41,871 nucleotides of DNA. It comes from Laetiporus sulphureus 93-53 (taxonomy: Eukaryota > Basidiomycota > Agaricomycetes > Polyporales > Laetiporaceae). The first letter of the stretch is position 1, and each line of letters opens with the position of its first letter. The stretch covers positions 31,083 through 72,953 of the forward strand of contig NW_024468600.1 of assembly GCF_001632365.1 (NCBI RefSeq), read 5' to 3'. A program made the translations under genes and the position numbers. Shown here piece after piece: positions 20,201 through 31,539 of this stretch. The notes beneath the pieces are model-generated. The model did not search any database. It was not told the origin of the DNA and saw only the letters and a program-made list of their open reading frames with translations.

Positions 20201-21515
20201 GCTAGCTGCAATCCTCGATTGGAAAATTCAACAGATGGACGTCAAAGGCGCCTATCTAAATGGAATTCTGAAAGAGGAGATTTATATGCGCCAGCCTGAA
20301 GGGTATGCAGACCAGACGCACCGTGTATGCAGATTACACAAGACCCTCTATGGACTCAAACAAGCCGGGCGTGAGTGAAATATTCAACTTAACCATGAGC
20401 TAATAAATGCGGGTTTTAGGTGATTATTCTCAGATCCTTGCGCATATATTCGGATCAGAGGTAGAAAAGTAGAAATCATTACCGTATGGGTAGATGATCT
20501 ACTGATATTCACCAATGATCCTAATATTATGGGTCATCTGAAGCATGAACTTCAGACCATGTTTGAAGTCACTGACCTTGGCGATCCGAAGAAGATCATC
20601 GGGATAGAAATTGAGCGAGATCGTGCAAAGCGCATGATTAAAATCACTCAAGATAAATATATTGTTTCTATCCTGCAAAAAGAAGGGTTAGCGAACTCAA
20701 ATGTGGTAGGCATGCCTCTTGATCCGAATATTCCCCTCGAGAAGGAGGAAATTGGGATCGATGATGTGCAAAACTGTAGCAACGGATATGCATCACTCAT
20801 CGGATCTCTAATGTATGCTGCTGTGGCAACGTGCCCAGATATTGCTTATGCAGTACAACGCTTAAGCTCTTTCACTGCCAATCCTGGCATGGCACATTGG
20901 ACAGCTGCAAAGCGCATCCTTAGATATTTATCTGGCACACGAGATGTCGGAATAGTATATGGTCCCACAGAAGGGAAACCATACCTCGAACAATGTAAAT
21001 TTAAGGGATATTCCGATGCCAATTTTGCCAATGATGAAGATCGAAAATCGATCTCAGGATATCTTTTCCTAGTAGGCACAGGTGCGGTAACATGGAGCTC
21101 AAAGAAGCAATCCACTGTCGCATTATCTACTACAGAAGCTGAATATACAGCATTTGCTCAAGCTGCAAAAGAGATGGTATGGCTGCAAAATCTATTCAAA
21201 GAAATAGGTTTTGAACAGACTGAACCGACAATCTTGAACGGCGATAATATGAGTGCTATATCAATTGCGAAAGATCTGCAATTCCATGCGCGATCAAAGC
21301 ATTTCGATATCAGACATCATTACATTTGAGAGAAAGTTAATGATGGAATTATTCAGGTGAAATATTGTCCGACAGGTGATATGACTGCAGACATCTTTAC
21401 CAAGCCTCTTGCTAAGCCCAGGCATCAAAAACTAATGGGATTACTAGGGATGCCCGTCGGCTTGAGGAGGAGTGTTGGGAATGCCCGGAGGGAGCAATCC
21501 GAGAGCACCCAGTGA
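17260..21515 (+). pseudogene. Copia family A gag-pol polyprotein (8 stops, 1 frameshift)
   Basis: Start ATG at 17260 is the first in-frame Met after the primer site. Gag (17260-17990) has the WLPWKRRVQHVW and DKDMDDWLKELCQLR blocks. Two CX2CX4HX4C zinc knuckles follow (CDICGRKNHITWDC, CENCGKWRHKTLEC; 18010-18120). The protease site reads FADSEST at about 18325, with the usual DSG changed to DSE. Integrase has WHRIYGH and CEAC, then HTDVW, MDNGCEY and IAEH (Asp, Asp, Glu kept). RT has MDVKGAYLNG and WVDDLL (about 20488). RNase H has GYSDANFAND and STTEAEY. Stops lie at 17914, 18322, 19722, 19779, 20001, 20376, 20421 and 21327. A one-base frameshift lies near 18690-18710. The frame ends inside the 3' LTR. 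About 1418 codons is normal for copia. Confidence 0.95.
21464..21472 (+). promoter_or_regulatory. Polypurine tract of copia family A
   Basis: GAGGAGGAG lies immediately upstream of the 3' LTR, the position needed for plus-strand DNA priming. It is also within the coding frame of the RNase H tail. Confidence 0.85.
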
Positions 21516-21670
21516 AGTCATTGTGGCTGGCGCCACATTATGTAATATTCCAAATATGTACTTATATATAAAGTAATCCTAATTAGGGAGCTCAGCATAT
21601 AAGCCCGAGCTCTCCTTGCCCCGCTCCATCATCCGCTCGCTCGTCCTCCCGGATTCTGGCGAACGCTACA
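21473..21670 (+). repeat. 3' LTR of copia family A (198 bp)
   Basis: It has the same termini as the 5' LTR and lies directly before CGGCA. The centre has TATATATAAAG (about 21565). The stop codon of gag-pol (TGA at 21513-21515) lies inside it. Confidence 0.95.
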
Positions 21671-21675
21671 CGGCA
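21671..21675. repeat. Target site duplication CGGCA, right
   Basis: It is an exact copy of 16966-16970, directly after the CA end of the 3' LTR. Confidence 0.95.
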
Positions 21676-22251
21676 CTCCATGGTCTGCTGCATTTCTCTA
21701 GCACCCTGGCTACAGGCACTCCATCCTGATGCCCGCCCTGCCATGTCCGGCCCAGCCCACATCGCCCTGCGCATTTCACCACCTAATCCCGGCCCAGTCA
21801 CACCCACTGCCTTGCCTCAGCCCCAGCTAACCGCCCCAGCCTCGGCCCCTCTTGTCCATGTGCCCCGTCCCTTGGTCCGGCCCAGCACTTCGCGTGTGAT
21901 CTTGCATCCATATCGCCTTCTCGATCTGCACAGTCTGGGGTCCCCCCGAAGGATCCTGGGTACCCCCCACTGCACCCCATGCTCACAATCACGCCCAGGC
22001 TAGGACAGCCCCCTCTCCCCTCCCCACTCTCCAATGGATGCTACGCACCCTATTCCAGTGCCTTGTAACAGTGCCCCCTCAACCTCTGCCTCCTCCCTAC
22101 ACTGCCCACCATCCACCCCTCATGCTTGCACCTTGAATGGCCCAGTGCACGGCACCACGGTGTTGGTTGCGTCGAAGAAGGTCAGCCCAGGTTGACTAGA
22201 TGAGAGCCCAGAGTATAACGGAGAGTCCCAGAGTATCGATGGCTCGTTTGT
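21676..22251. other. C-rich stretch, no recognised gene
   Basis: This is the other side of the copia insertion site. The plus strand is C-rich, and an open frame of 107 codons (21680-22003) is Pro/Ala-rich (PNPGPVTPTALPQPQLTAPA). Low complexity makes it poor evidence for a gene. No RNA or terminator was recognised. Confidence 0.4.
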
Positions 22252-22500
22252 GTTGAACGACGGCAGCCGAGACTGGCGCCACGTCCAATAACTCACGACA
22301 CCACTTGGGATTTGGGTACAAATGAGCAAGGTAACGCTACATTAACTACCTCCCTTTTAACCATGCCACTTCAGGGCAGGTGGTGCAGCTCGCACGCCCG
22401 GCGCTTATCCGACTGCCATTCCTGCAGCCCCTGTACCTGGCTCCGATGCCCCCGAGGTCCACCACTATCCCGCAGCACCTCCCAGGCCCCAAAAGCCAAC
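22252..22500 (+). repeat. Duplicated segment, copy 2, with an intron-like insert
   Basis: It matches 16657-16905 from GTTGAACGACGGC to AAAGCCAAC. The 44-nt GT-AG stretch is kept at 22331-22374. It differs almost only by transitions, several at CG/TG/CA positions. The flanking sequence differs on both sides, so the repeated unit appears to be this 249-bp piece itself. Confidence 0.65.
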
Positions 22501-24129
22501 AGTGCACAGTACTCAGATGCTGATGGAGGCTTTTGACATTGCCGCTTGCATGCACCGTGATCAGAAATGCCACCACATAATGTGAAACAAGCATCCAGTG
22601 CTCGTCCGTGCACGGTATTTGGATTAATTTATTAGACGGAGTGGACCATCCAGAACATTGGAGATGGGGCACATGGAGAACCAGAGAGAATACTACAGCT
22701 GCTAGTCAATTGTTCCACCTGGGGGTCATCTAGTGGTAACGCCTTTTCTGTATCTGTATCTCTGACTTCACGGATCTTGGGAATGGGAGAAACGACACTA
22801 TTCACCAAATCGGGAAGACTATGAAAATGACAAAAAAAACACCAGGCGTGCAGCGGCAATGCGTGTTCAAAATCCCCATCAATGTGCGGTGTGGATCCTG
22901 TTCGCAGCTCGCTTGATTCCGTGGATCATACATGGAATGATGGAGTACGCGCCCGAAGTCATCACGGATGGTGGGCGCAGTCTAACAATCACACTGATAA
23001 GAACTTACCCCTGTGACATCCTCCGCCAGCTCTTGCACCCGCCAATGAAGCTGTTAAAGGCTTTGATTGTGTGGACGGGAGAGCGGAACCAGGCTGAAAG
23101 AGGGCATGCCCTCCCAGTCGGCTGGGTGCCAAATTCTCTGCTGAGGTCGCTCCGTGTGCAGATGAGCTGAGTCTCGAATGTACAGAAGATGCAGCTGAAG
23201 TCGTAGAGGATAGCAGGACACGTTTATGCTGATAGGAAGAGGCCACATTGGATGTCTCAGACGTGCGATAAGAGCCTACAAATGAGAGATCATGATGCAC
23301 ATTACAACGGAATCACATAGAAGGTGCTACTCACGTCGCACCCCCCCTCTAGCAGGAATGCGATGGCAAAGACAGTTGAAATCACACCGCCCTCCCCCAT
23401 GCCAGATCCGGAACTATCTGCAGCAGCTATTGCCGAGTTCATCACCAGAATCAATCCGTGACTTCGGTTCCCCCCTTGCCATGGCTGTTATATCTCCTTT
23501 TGCCTCATATGCACCACCTGCAACCCGTTCTACATCATATCAATGTCGGGCTTGAATCACTCAACCTTTCTTTGCCCCGCTTGTTCCTCTTTGCTACCTC
23601 CTCGCAGGTCGATGAACAAGGCTTCCATGTCTCCTTAGGTGTTGCTACAATTGACCAACATGTTCCATTAGAAAACACCTGTAATTAATTCATATTAAAG
23701 TTCTAATATAATATTCGTAGAGCCTGAGTAATTAGAATGTGGGGAAGCTGTCTATCTTGATGGGATTTCGCATCATCATTATGCGCCGCTATGTCTATGC
23801 ATTATGGGGAACGAACAAGGTGGAATATTGATCAATGACCATGGCCATTGGCCACACAACCTTGAAGACGCGACCACTGGAAATGTGATTCAAAGCTGCA
23901 GATGGATTTACGTGTGCTCTATTGACACGAGAAACCCATCATTAAATGCAAGATTATTTCTTTTAGAAGCAAAGGATCCTACCTTTCACATCCACTTATC
24001 TCAGACGTGCACCAGGAATGCGACCTGTGACATCTGCATTTGCAGTAGGCATACTCGATTGAGACAGACTGAGCATAAATGATGGTTAAATTAGTGGGAA
24101 CTGCATGTGAACCATGGCATTATTCAGAC
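22501..24129. other. Unassigned; possible minus-strand exons and a short plus frame
   Basis: On the minus strand, open pieces at 22632-22810 (DLVNSVVSPIPKIREVRDTD) and 23000-23270 are bordered by plausible splice signals (acceptor near 22810, donor near 23010), hinting at a spliced gene I do not recognise. On the plus strand, 23365-23457 reads MAKTVEITPPSPMPDPE and stops; a Cys-rich continuation follows in the next codons. Frame 23804-24082 (92 codons, ILINDHGHWPHNLED) looks coding but is unidentified. None is strong enough to call. Confidence 0.35.
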
Positions 24130-27100
24130 TCACAGGAGCATTTCTTCATCATGGGTGAAGTCATAATCGGGTCGTCGATCAAGATTCTCAACCTCAACTG
24201 GATGCAACTGCCGGATCCAATCTGGATTATATGCATTAGTGGGCAAACAAGGGACTGCACGATGAGTACTATAATCTTGTGCGCGTGCAGAGCTGGAACC
24301 AATTATGGTTCGCAAACGAGGGAATGCGCCTCGGCTGTTCTCTTGCATGTAAAGCTTCGAGCAGAGATAGGTATTGTCGAAAACGCGCAGCCAACTTCTA
24401 AGCGCTGAGTTTCTCCAAGGCATAATGGATACCCGGTACGGTCGCACACCTAAGCCGGTGTTGATTGACTCGGGCTCATCAGAGCTCATTCCATCAGGTC
24501 CGAGGGACCGTAGCATATTGACATGTTTGCGAAGCTGAGGCGTGTGGACTGCGATCTTCAGCCGACGTTGAAACAGCTGGCATACAAAAGCAAAGATCAG
24601 AAAAACAATGATTAAAAGGGATTTGCACACAGACTGTCTATCTCCTTTGATCCCTTGCATGTTGATGGATACGGTCAGCCTCGGCCTCAGCTGTTTCAGC
24701 CTGTCTTTCATAACGCATCTTCAATGACCGAAAATGAGACTTGAACGCGGCAGTTATAGCTTTCTCGTTATGACCATTGGTTGGATATCGTCCTCATCAT
24801 CACCCACGTCTCCTTCGTCAACGTCTACATCATCAGAAGACCTGCGCTGATTTGAGGTGGATGAGCTCGGTATTCTTGCTATCATCGTCGACATCTTCCG
24901 CATCTCTTTCACTAACTCGCTCATCGCTTCCGCTAAGTCCCGAATTTCATCTCGAGCGGCAGGTGTCGGCTGAGAGTATCGGTATATTAATGGCACAATA
25001 GTACACACACCAAAAACATGAGGATACCCACTGCACGTTCTTGGCTAGGCCTCGGTGGAGGTGATATTTGTGGAGAAATCGATGTTGCGGTTATGAAGGA
25101 TGAAACTCTTTCAGTTTCTGGAAGGACAGTAAAGCCAGAAGTGTCGAGAAAAGGCCAGTCTGAAGTATGCATGCTGCGCGTATGTTGCAGTTGAGATGCT
25201 TGGTTCACTGTTTGAGTACAATTGTGATGTATCCTTGGTATCTTATACGTACTGGATAGCTGAGATTGCCGTGACTGGCTAGTATCACCTAATGAGGATG
25301 AGGCTGGATCTGTACCGGGTTGTTGTGCTGCACGAGAAAGAGGAGAGATATGTAAGATTGATCGAGAGCGTATAATGGGCTCTGTGAAAAGTGGCAGGGC
25401 ATGAGATCAAGTCCGAATGAGGGAGAAAGCATATAATCGCACCAAATGCTTGACAATGGGAGGATGGCTGACCATTCCGCAGGCCATCAATATGAGATCT
25501 CAGAGATGGTGACAATGGCCCCGAGAATTGTGTCTGTTCATGCTGGCGGTGCCACATGGCAGATTCATCATCGACTTGAGCTTCTGAGAACCCATACACA
25601 GCAGTAGGTCTGTGCAAAAAACCATCGGAGGCACTGATGCCTGCAAGCTCTGGATAGAGAGGTGCGTAACCAGAGTATCCCTGCGCTGGCCTCTGCGCAT
25701 CTCCCATGACTTCAGATATGGCCAATGACTGTTGCGCTCCTGTAACGGGCTGCAGCATTTGTGGCGTAGGTGCTGCCCCATCAGATGGTAAGTTGGAACT
25801 GTGAGACAAACTCTCGCCAGAGTCAAGGAGTGACATATCGACATCCATGTCGGTGAGAATGTCATTCTATGAAAAACATGAGCTATGGGCAGATATCCTC
25901 CAGCAGAGAAGGTTCACAGATCATACATGAGGTAGACGAGTCTGTGCTTCACCACGAAACGCCGGACGTGGACGTGGGCGTGGGTGTTCAGGGCGGTCTC
26001 CATTCCCATTACTGGTTGAAACTGAGTATGAATGTGTGTCGGCTACAGTAGCACCAAAAGCGTGGCAGTCAGATCTGCCTTCCGTAGCATCAGGTATGGT
26101 CACATCGCCAGATAACAGAACTGCGTGCGCTGGACTTCTAGTTACGGTGTCTCCACCATCATCTCGAGGCTGTTGAGGGTTATTCTGATGACCTTCCCGA
26201 CCTTGCCTTATGGCCGTAAACCGGAATGCTGAACTCCACCCAGAACCGGGAAGACTTGAGCCCTACGTAATCATTTCTAAGGTGAGTCATCATAGAAGTG
26301 TGAGTTGCAGCTTACTATTCCTGCTGTACGATCTTGCATGAAACCGAAGGGTATAGACCCACGTTTGATGCCGTTTGACATCTTTGCAGGCTGATGGACA
26401 CTATGATATCGACAGCATTGATAGTTAAACACAGACTTACAGATTTGTCGAACCTCCGGGCTATCGCCTAGTCAACGTTCATCAGACATATGAAGCGCAC
26501 TCATTCGTCACATCCATGTTGACATATACTCACCCAGCTCGACGACTGCCCCCCTTGACCATCATCATCCTTGGCTATTATCCTGGCTGTCCTCTGCGAG
26601 GCATCGGAGATGGTCTCTGGTCGTATTCCACTTGATGTATTGCCGACCTGAGACTCCACCGTATTCAGCATGCATAGCTCCAAGCTGCTCAAATCTGGAG
26701 AAGTTCTTGAGGTTGCTGCACTAGATCTATGAGTAGGATTTGTTGCAGATGCAGCATGGTTTCCAAGTTCTCCAGAGTATTCTTCCTGGTCATGTCCACT
26801 GCATAAGGTTGAAGATGTAAAATCGTGTTCCGCATGATCAGTGCGAGTGGAAGCAGTTAGCTGATCGGCTCCAGGCATCGTAGGGGGTTGTGCTGGATGA
26901 GGATCTTGATCGAATAACCATCCACCCGCTCCATGTAAGCTGGTGCCCTCCACGGAATTGTGAGCATTGGTGACTGAAGCGGTGCCAGTGCTGACGCTTG
27001 TTGATATGTGAGAGTTGTGACCGCGCTGTCCAATCACATCTACCGGAAGCGTGGAGGAGTGCTGCGGCGTACCACTAGGAGGGAGCGAAGAGAATTGAAG

Positions 27101-27941
27101 GGGGGACATGACATCAGCTTCGTTCGCATCACGGCTGATTGCATCTGCCGTTTCCCTTGTAGCAGGAGGCATCATTCCAGGCATGTAATGGTGAAATTTG
27201 AAGGTGAACGGCACGGTGGGAGGAGTGCTTATAGTGTGATCTGGAAGTTGTGAAGCGGTCCTAGAGGACGATGCCCTAGATCTCATTCGCATATTCTGCA
27301 CAGTGCTCTGCTGCTGGAAATGTCGAGTATGATGTGGCTCTCTTTGCTTCGTCGGAATACGTCGTCTCTTATGAGATCCAAGAGTGGGATGAAAGATTGT
27401 TGTACGGATGCTGTTACTAGAAGGACGTCGTCGTGCTGTCATCTGCGATATGTTTGTTGTTGCTGTTTGTCTGCTGACGGACTGCAGTAACTCCTCTGGA
27501 AGCAATGCATTGCATGGAGGTGCTGCCCTCTTTCTGGCTCGTATGAGTTGCGAATCTGTAGATATAATCAACAAACAATCAATCAGTGAAGCGATTATGC
27601 TATTGACTTGCTGCGCAGCCATATATTCCAGTTGAAGATTCAGCAGGTGGTGAAAATTCTGTTTAAGCATGTCAGGATCAAACGAGTACTGGACCACAGT
27701 AGATTTCAGGGACAGACCAGAAGTGCTCTCGAATTCGAAGTCTCCCTCTGTATCTGTGCCATCAATGTCACGTTCCACACTCTCATCTGGGGAAATTTCA
27801 CATTTGTACATTTAATTGAATGATACATGCATGCTTACCATTGTCGGTGGGCATTGTGTCGCAAGCAGATTGGAAGCCGTCATCAGAGATTTCCGCTGTC
27901 AACTCCCATCTATCCCGTCGATTTCGTGCCATACTTGACAT
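24130..27941 (-). CDS. Multi-exon conserved hypothetical protein, nearly intact
   Basis: The start ATG at 27941 begins MSSMARNRRDRWELTAEIS; a 52-nt intron (27787-27838, GTAAGC...CCCCAG) joins it to a long exon (to about 26540). Further exons follow by phase-compatible GT-AG junctions: AIARRFDKS, then IKRGSIPFGFMQDRTAGI, then about 26260-25930, 25866-25450, 25325-25040 and 24960-24790. The last exon (to 24130) encodes AVHTPQLRKHVNMLRSLG, SWLRVFDNTYL and PCLPTNAYNPDWIRQL, which I recall as a recurrent conserved domain in agaricomycete hypothetical proteins. The middle is Ser/Thr/Pro-rich and probably disordered; a charged helix (MRYERQAETAEAEADRIHQH) precedes the last exon. One in-frame TAG (24638-24640) may be a C-to-T change or a missed splice, and the intron before it would be only 35 nt. 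The function is unknown. Confidence 0.65.
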
Positions 27942-28066
27942 TGCGGAAATGAAAGTGCAAGAGAAACCAGCAATCAATCCGACGTGGCAGAGTGTCTCGA
28001 AGTCGACCAGCCACAGCCAATTCTTCCCGGCCTGACTGCTTGTGAATTTGACAGTTAGTCATGACC

Positions 28067-28138
28067 GTTCCTTTCCAGCGCATTGCCACACAGTATAGCC
28101 TGGTTCCTTTCCAGCGCATTGCCACACAGTATAGCCTG
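28067..28138. repeat. Perfect 36-bp tandem duplication
   Basis: The unit starting GTTCCTTTCCAGCGCATT occurs twice head to tail (28067-28102, 28103-28138) with no mismatch. Identity shows the duplication is recent compared with the decay around it. No gene is disrupted by it as far as I can see. Confidence 0.95.
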
Positions 28139-29239
28139 TTGTCATACTGTCTTCGCAACTAACCCTTTCGGGCCACCACCGTGGACAGCCAGCGACTAAT
28201 GCAGTTTTGACAATGCTTGTTCGAATTCACAGTTCAATAGACTCGGTGATGCTTTTGGCCAAGTCAACTCACTTGCATGCAATGCTGCAGGATGCAGGAG
28301 AAGTGATGAATTCGATTGTGCTTGACAGCATGGAGCATTCCTTTGACTATCAACTAAATGCCGAGAACACATACATCTGGTCATTTGCATGCCGCTGTGG
28401 CTCCTACTGATGGTGTCGCTGACAGCGCTATTGTCGATTGAGACACGATAGCAACAGATACAGTCCCTGTCATGACCAGGCGTGCACTGACGATTCGCGA
28501 AGCTGTGTACTAGTGAGTCAAATAGCGCTCGCGCTTCGTCCGCTCATGGCGGAGCATCTAGTCAGATACGGCCAGATCGGCGTGGTGGCATGCGTACCGA
28601 GCAGTACTGAGTACTGAATATGAATGCTCTGACCTCTCCACTCAGCGCCCGTCAGCTAACCCGATTATGAGCGCCCATAATGGCGAGCGGCATATGGTCA
28701 ATATTGAGATTCACAACGGCCGTTTGACGACGAGCGTGATGGTGCCGGGCGCCATCGACATCGACTGTTCGCAGATAATTGCCCAGCATGGCAGTGCCAT
28801 GGTGGCAGTGCAAGCTCTCGCGTTCATTCAGGTGCATATAATTTGGCCGAGAAACACGCACCAGCTGTGTATGGCAGAAAGACGTTCTTCTGTATCACCC
28901 TCGACTAGCGGTTGTGACCTCCGTTCTCTGTCCTCCGACCAGTAGCGCCAAGAGTGTGTCCTCTAATGTCAGAACACTGGGCCATCTGCCATCGAGTCTG
29001 CAGCCAAGCTCGATTGCGATGCAGGAAGAATAGTTTGAAACCAATGAAATCCGCTGCTAGGCAATGACCAACTGAAGGAATTACGACGAGTTTGCTCCAC
29101 TGCTCACAGCGTCTGTTGGCCACCGGCGCTCACGTCAGCTCTCCGATCACAGAACCAAGCCCACGGTTCACAAAGTACACCTCGAGTTGGAATTCACAGA
29201 GGCACACGCAACGCATGACCGCAATCGCTATCTCAGTGC
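28139..29239. other. No recognised gene
   Basis: The plus frame 28667-28945 (92 codons) begins MSAHNGERHMVNIEIHNGRL and looks moderately coding, but no domain was recognised. Short frames on both strands at 28196-28410 are also unassigned. Confidence 0.35.
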
Positions 29240-31372
29240 CTAAGCATCTACCATAGAGTCCCTGGAAAGCGTAGACATTGTCTCCCAGAAAGACTCGTCC
29301 AGCATAAGGACGTCTCTATGATCAGAGAACAGTAGCGCCTGCTCGCACATCACGAAGGTCGTACTTTGACGATATGACTCGGAGTGTGCCAGCATCCTGA
29401 GATCCTCGTGGAGTTCCTTCATAAATTCGGTCAACTTTCACGCCGACATGAAGGCAGGCAACTAAAGACATCTGTCAGACACGGAAGTGCGAACAAAGAT
29501 GAGCATACACACCACAGATATGGCCGCTTCCCTAATTGCAGACACCCGTTCTCCCAACGCTGCCATCAACAGATTCCTGGAGATCGCGATTCGATACCAA
29601 TGATACCCAAGAACAACGGAAGGCTCTTGATCACCTCTTCTCGCTCTCTCCAACCCTTCAGCGGGGCGCTGTACTCCACTTCAAGGCTCTCGACAACCTC
29701 GGCTCGTTCAAACTCTACTAATGCACGCACGAATGTCACGGAGCACTCGACAGCCTTCAAATGCACTTCAGGCTCGTCCGCGCCTATGCTAGCCCACCAC
29801 ACAGTCATCAAATTCTCCTTTGCATGCTGCGGCCCGACAATTTTTGCCATTTCCCTGAGGGAGGCAGTGAGTGTACACCGTACGCTGAACGACAGATTTT
29901 GGGATAGAGAACGGTATAAGTCGCGCAGCTCGGGCCAGCGCGTTTGTCCAAGTGATAACGCCACTGCCGGATAGCTGAATGCACAGACAAGAGGACGGCT
30001 GGCATCGTCATAGATGTCAGTTCCTGCATTCGAGACATTTGAGTCACCTGACTCTGAAGTAAATGCTGATATCGGTGGTGCTGACGATGGCCTTTGAGGC
30101 CAGTCAACCTTCGGAGACATTTCCCTGTGCCGCTATCGTTACGTATTCTGAGGGAAATGTTGAGGAGCTCCCTGGGAAACCCGCTTTCATCATCAATGAA
30201 GGTATGCATGCATCATTCTCCGAGCCAGTGGGTGTTCATCGAGAGCAAGCAGGAGCATGACATCCAGCGCCAGCGAACGACAGTCATTTGATTGGAGCCT
30301 CGAGAGGATAGTCGGAAGGGGCGAACAGCACGCAATGTTGGACGTGCCACGTCGGATCCTGGTACATCGTTTCAAATAATGGGAGCTGAGTCAAATTATC
30401 AGAGAACTGTATTCAAATGGCGACGATATAAGAGATAACTCACCAACGAGGAAATGACTAGCCCGTCGGGGACAACTTTCGCCAACACCCCTACTGCAAA
30501 TGCAGCCTCTCTCCGCACTCAATAGATGGGATCTCTTCCAACTCTTTCTACTTCACTAACGAAAGTGAGCTTTGTCTCCTCCTTGAGAACACCTACGATA
30601 GGATCACTCAATACTCATAGTGCAATAGATGAAACCGGAGTTGCACTTACCACTGGCTGTCACTGCAGCCATCAAGCTCATACTCGAAAGCTTACCAACA
30701 GCGGCTTCCTCACTAATGTCTTCCTCTTCCTCTTCCTCGTTCACGTCCTCTCCTTCATGCACCGTACCTGATACATCCTGCATGGTGACATCACCATCAG
30801 GGAGTCCAGCGCTCAACCATGCAGACACAGGTGTTTGCACACCCTCCTCCGGTTTGCTATTTACTTATGTATGTCCAAAAGCGGATTGCGATAATGTGTC
30901 ATGTAGATCAATGCGCAGACCCAAGACTGTCGTCTTGGGGCTTTCGGAAGCCCAGTTCTCCGACATCATAACATCGCCTTGATCTTGGTCCTCCATCTCC
31001 ACATCGACACCTCCCTTTCCCAAGGTTGCTTGCATGGAGATGATATTCGGGCCGGTCGGAGTCACCGATCCGCCGGAAGCGCAGAAAGACTCCGGTGAGC
31101 TCGCCGGCGATGTTGACGATGAGGTTGAACTTGATGACGTGAGGGATGGTGTCAACAAGTTGGACTCCTATGAGGGAGAATGGCGTTGGTGCGGGCACCC
31201 TGACAACATCGGAGAGCAGAAGAGGCGTCTGAGTGGGAGTGGTCAAGGTCGAAAGCGACGATGAAGTCAGCTGCGTTGATGAAGGTCCAAACTGAGTAGG
31301 TTGCAAAGATGCAGAAGTAGCCAGCGCATGTTCGGCGGCTGCCCGAGATGCTTGTATGCTGTGTGTCGACAT
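29240..31372 (-). pseudogene. PP4 regulatory subunit 1-like (HEAT-repeat) pseudogene
   Basis: Minus-strand pieces run in the order expected for fungal PP4R1 proteins, regulatory scaffolds of serine/threonine phosphatase 4. First is a Ser/Thr-rich N-terminus (MSTHSIQASRAAAEHALA, start near 31372), then an acidic stretch (about 30720-30780). HEAT-like blocks follow: VGVLKEETKLTFVSEVERVG, RREAAFAVGVLAKVVPDG, LPLFETMYQDPTWHV, RSLALDVMLLLALDEHP, YPAVALSLGQTRWPELRDLY and REMAKIVGPQHAKENLM. The C-terminal blocks are LRMLAHSESYRQ and FVMCEQALLFSDHRDVLM (about 29300-29400). Introns with GT-AG ends remain, for example near 30410-30450. A TGA at 30519-30521 replaces a conserved Trp after RVGRDPIY, and several frameshifts follow. 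It is a decayed copy that kept its introns, so it was not retroposed. Confidence 0.8.
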
Positions 31373-31539
31373 GGAAACCTCAGACTTTGCGTAAGGTGGC
31401 AGGAATGATCTATGGCAGACCATTGTAGATGCAAGGAGGACTGAGTTTTGCCGATCATCGTGAACATGAATATTGGCCTTGGGCAGCCATTGTGAGTGGG
31501 AGTGTCGGACTCGCATGACCATTGTATGAGGATATGTAA

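Larger units (their letters stand above)
16971..21670 (+). mobile_element. Full-length copia family A retrotransposon
   Basis: The 4700-bp element has matching LTRs (16971-17158 and 21473-21670), a primer site, one long gag-pol frame (17260-21515), a polypurine tract and a perfect CGGCA target duplication. Domain order is Gag, zinc knuckles, protease, integrase, RT, RNase H, which places it in Ty1/copia. The LTRs differ by 11 substitutions, all transitions, and one 10-bp indel. Eight stops and one frameshift show it cannot make a full polyprotein now. It inserted into C-rich DNA between two copies of a 249-bp segment. Confidence 0.97.

Noticed and set aside
21592..22034. Minus-strand Gly-rich frames near the 3' LTR
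   Set aside because: They arise from the C-rich plus strand and run into the LTR; no conserved residue pattern.
22710..22790. tRNA-like words (GGGGGTCATCTAGTGGTAACGCC)
   Set aside because: The start resembles a D-arm and A box, but no B box (GGTTCGAATCC), no T-arm and no complementary acceptor 3' strand follow.
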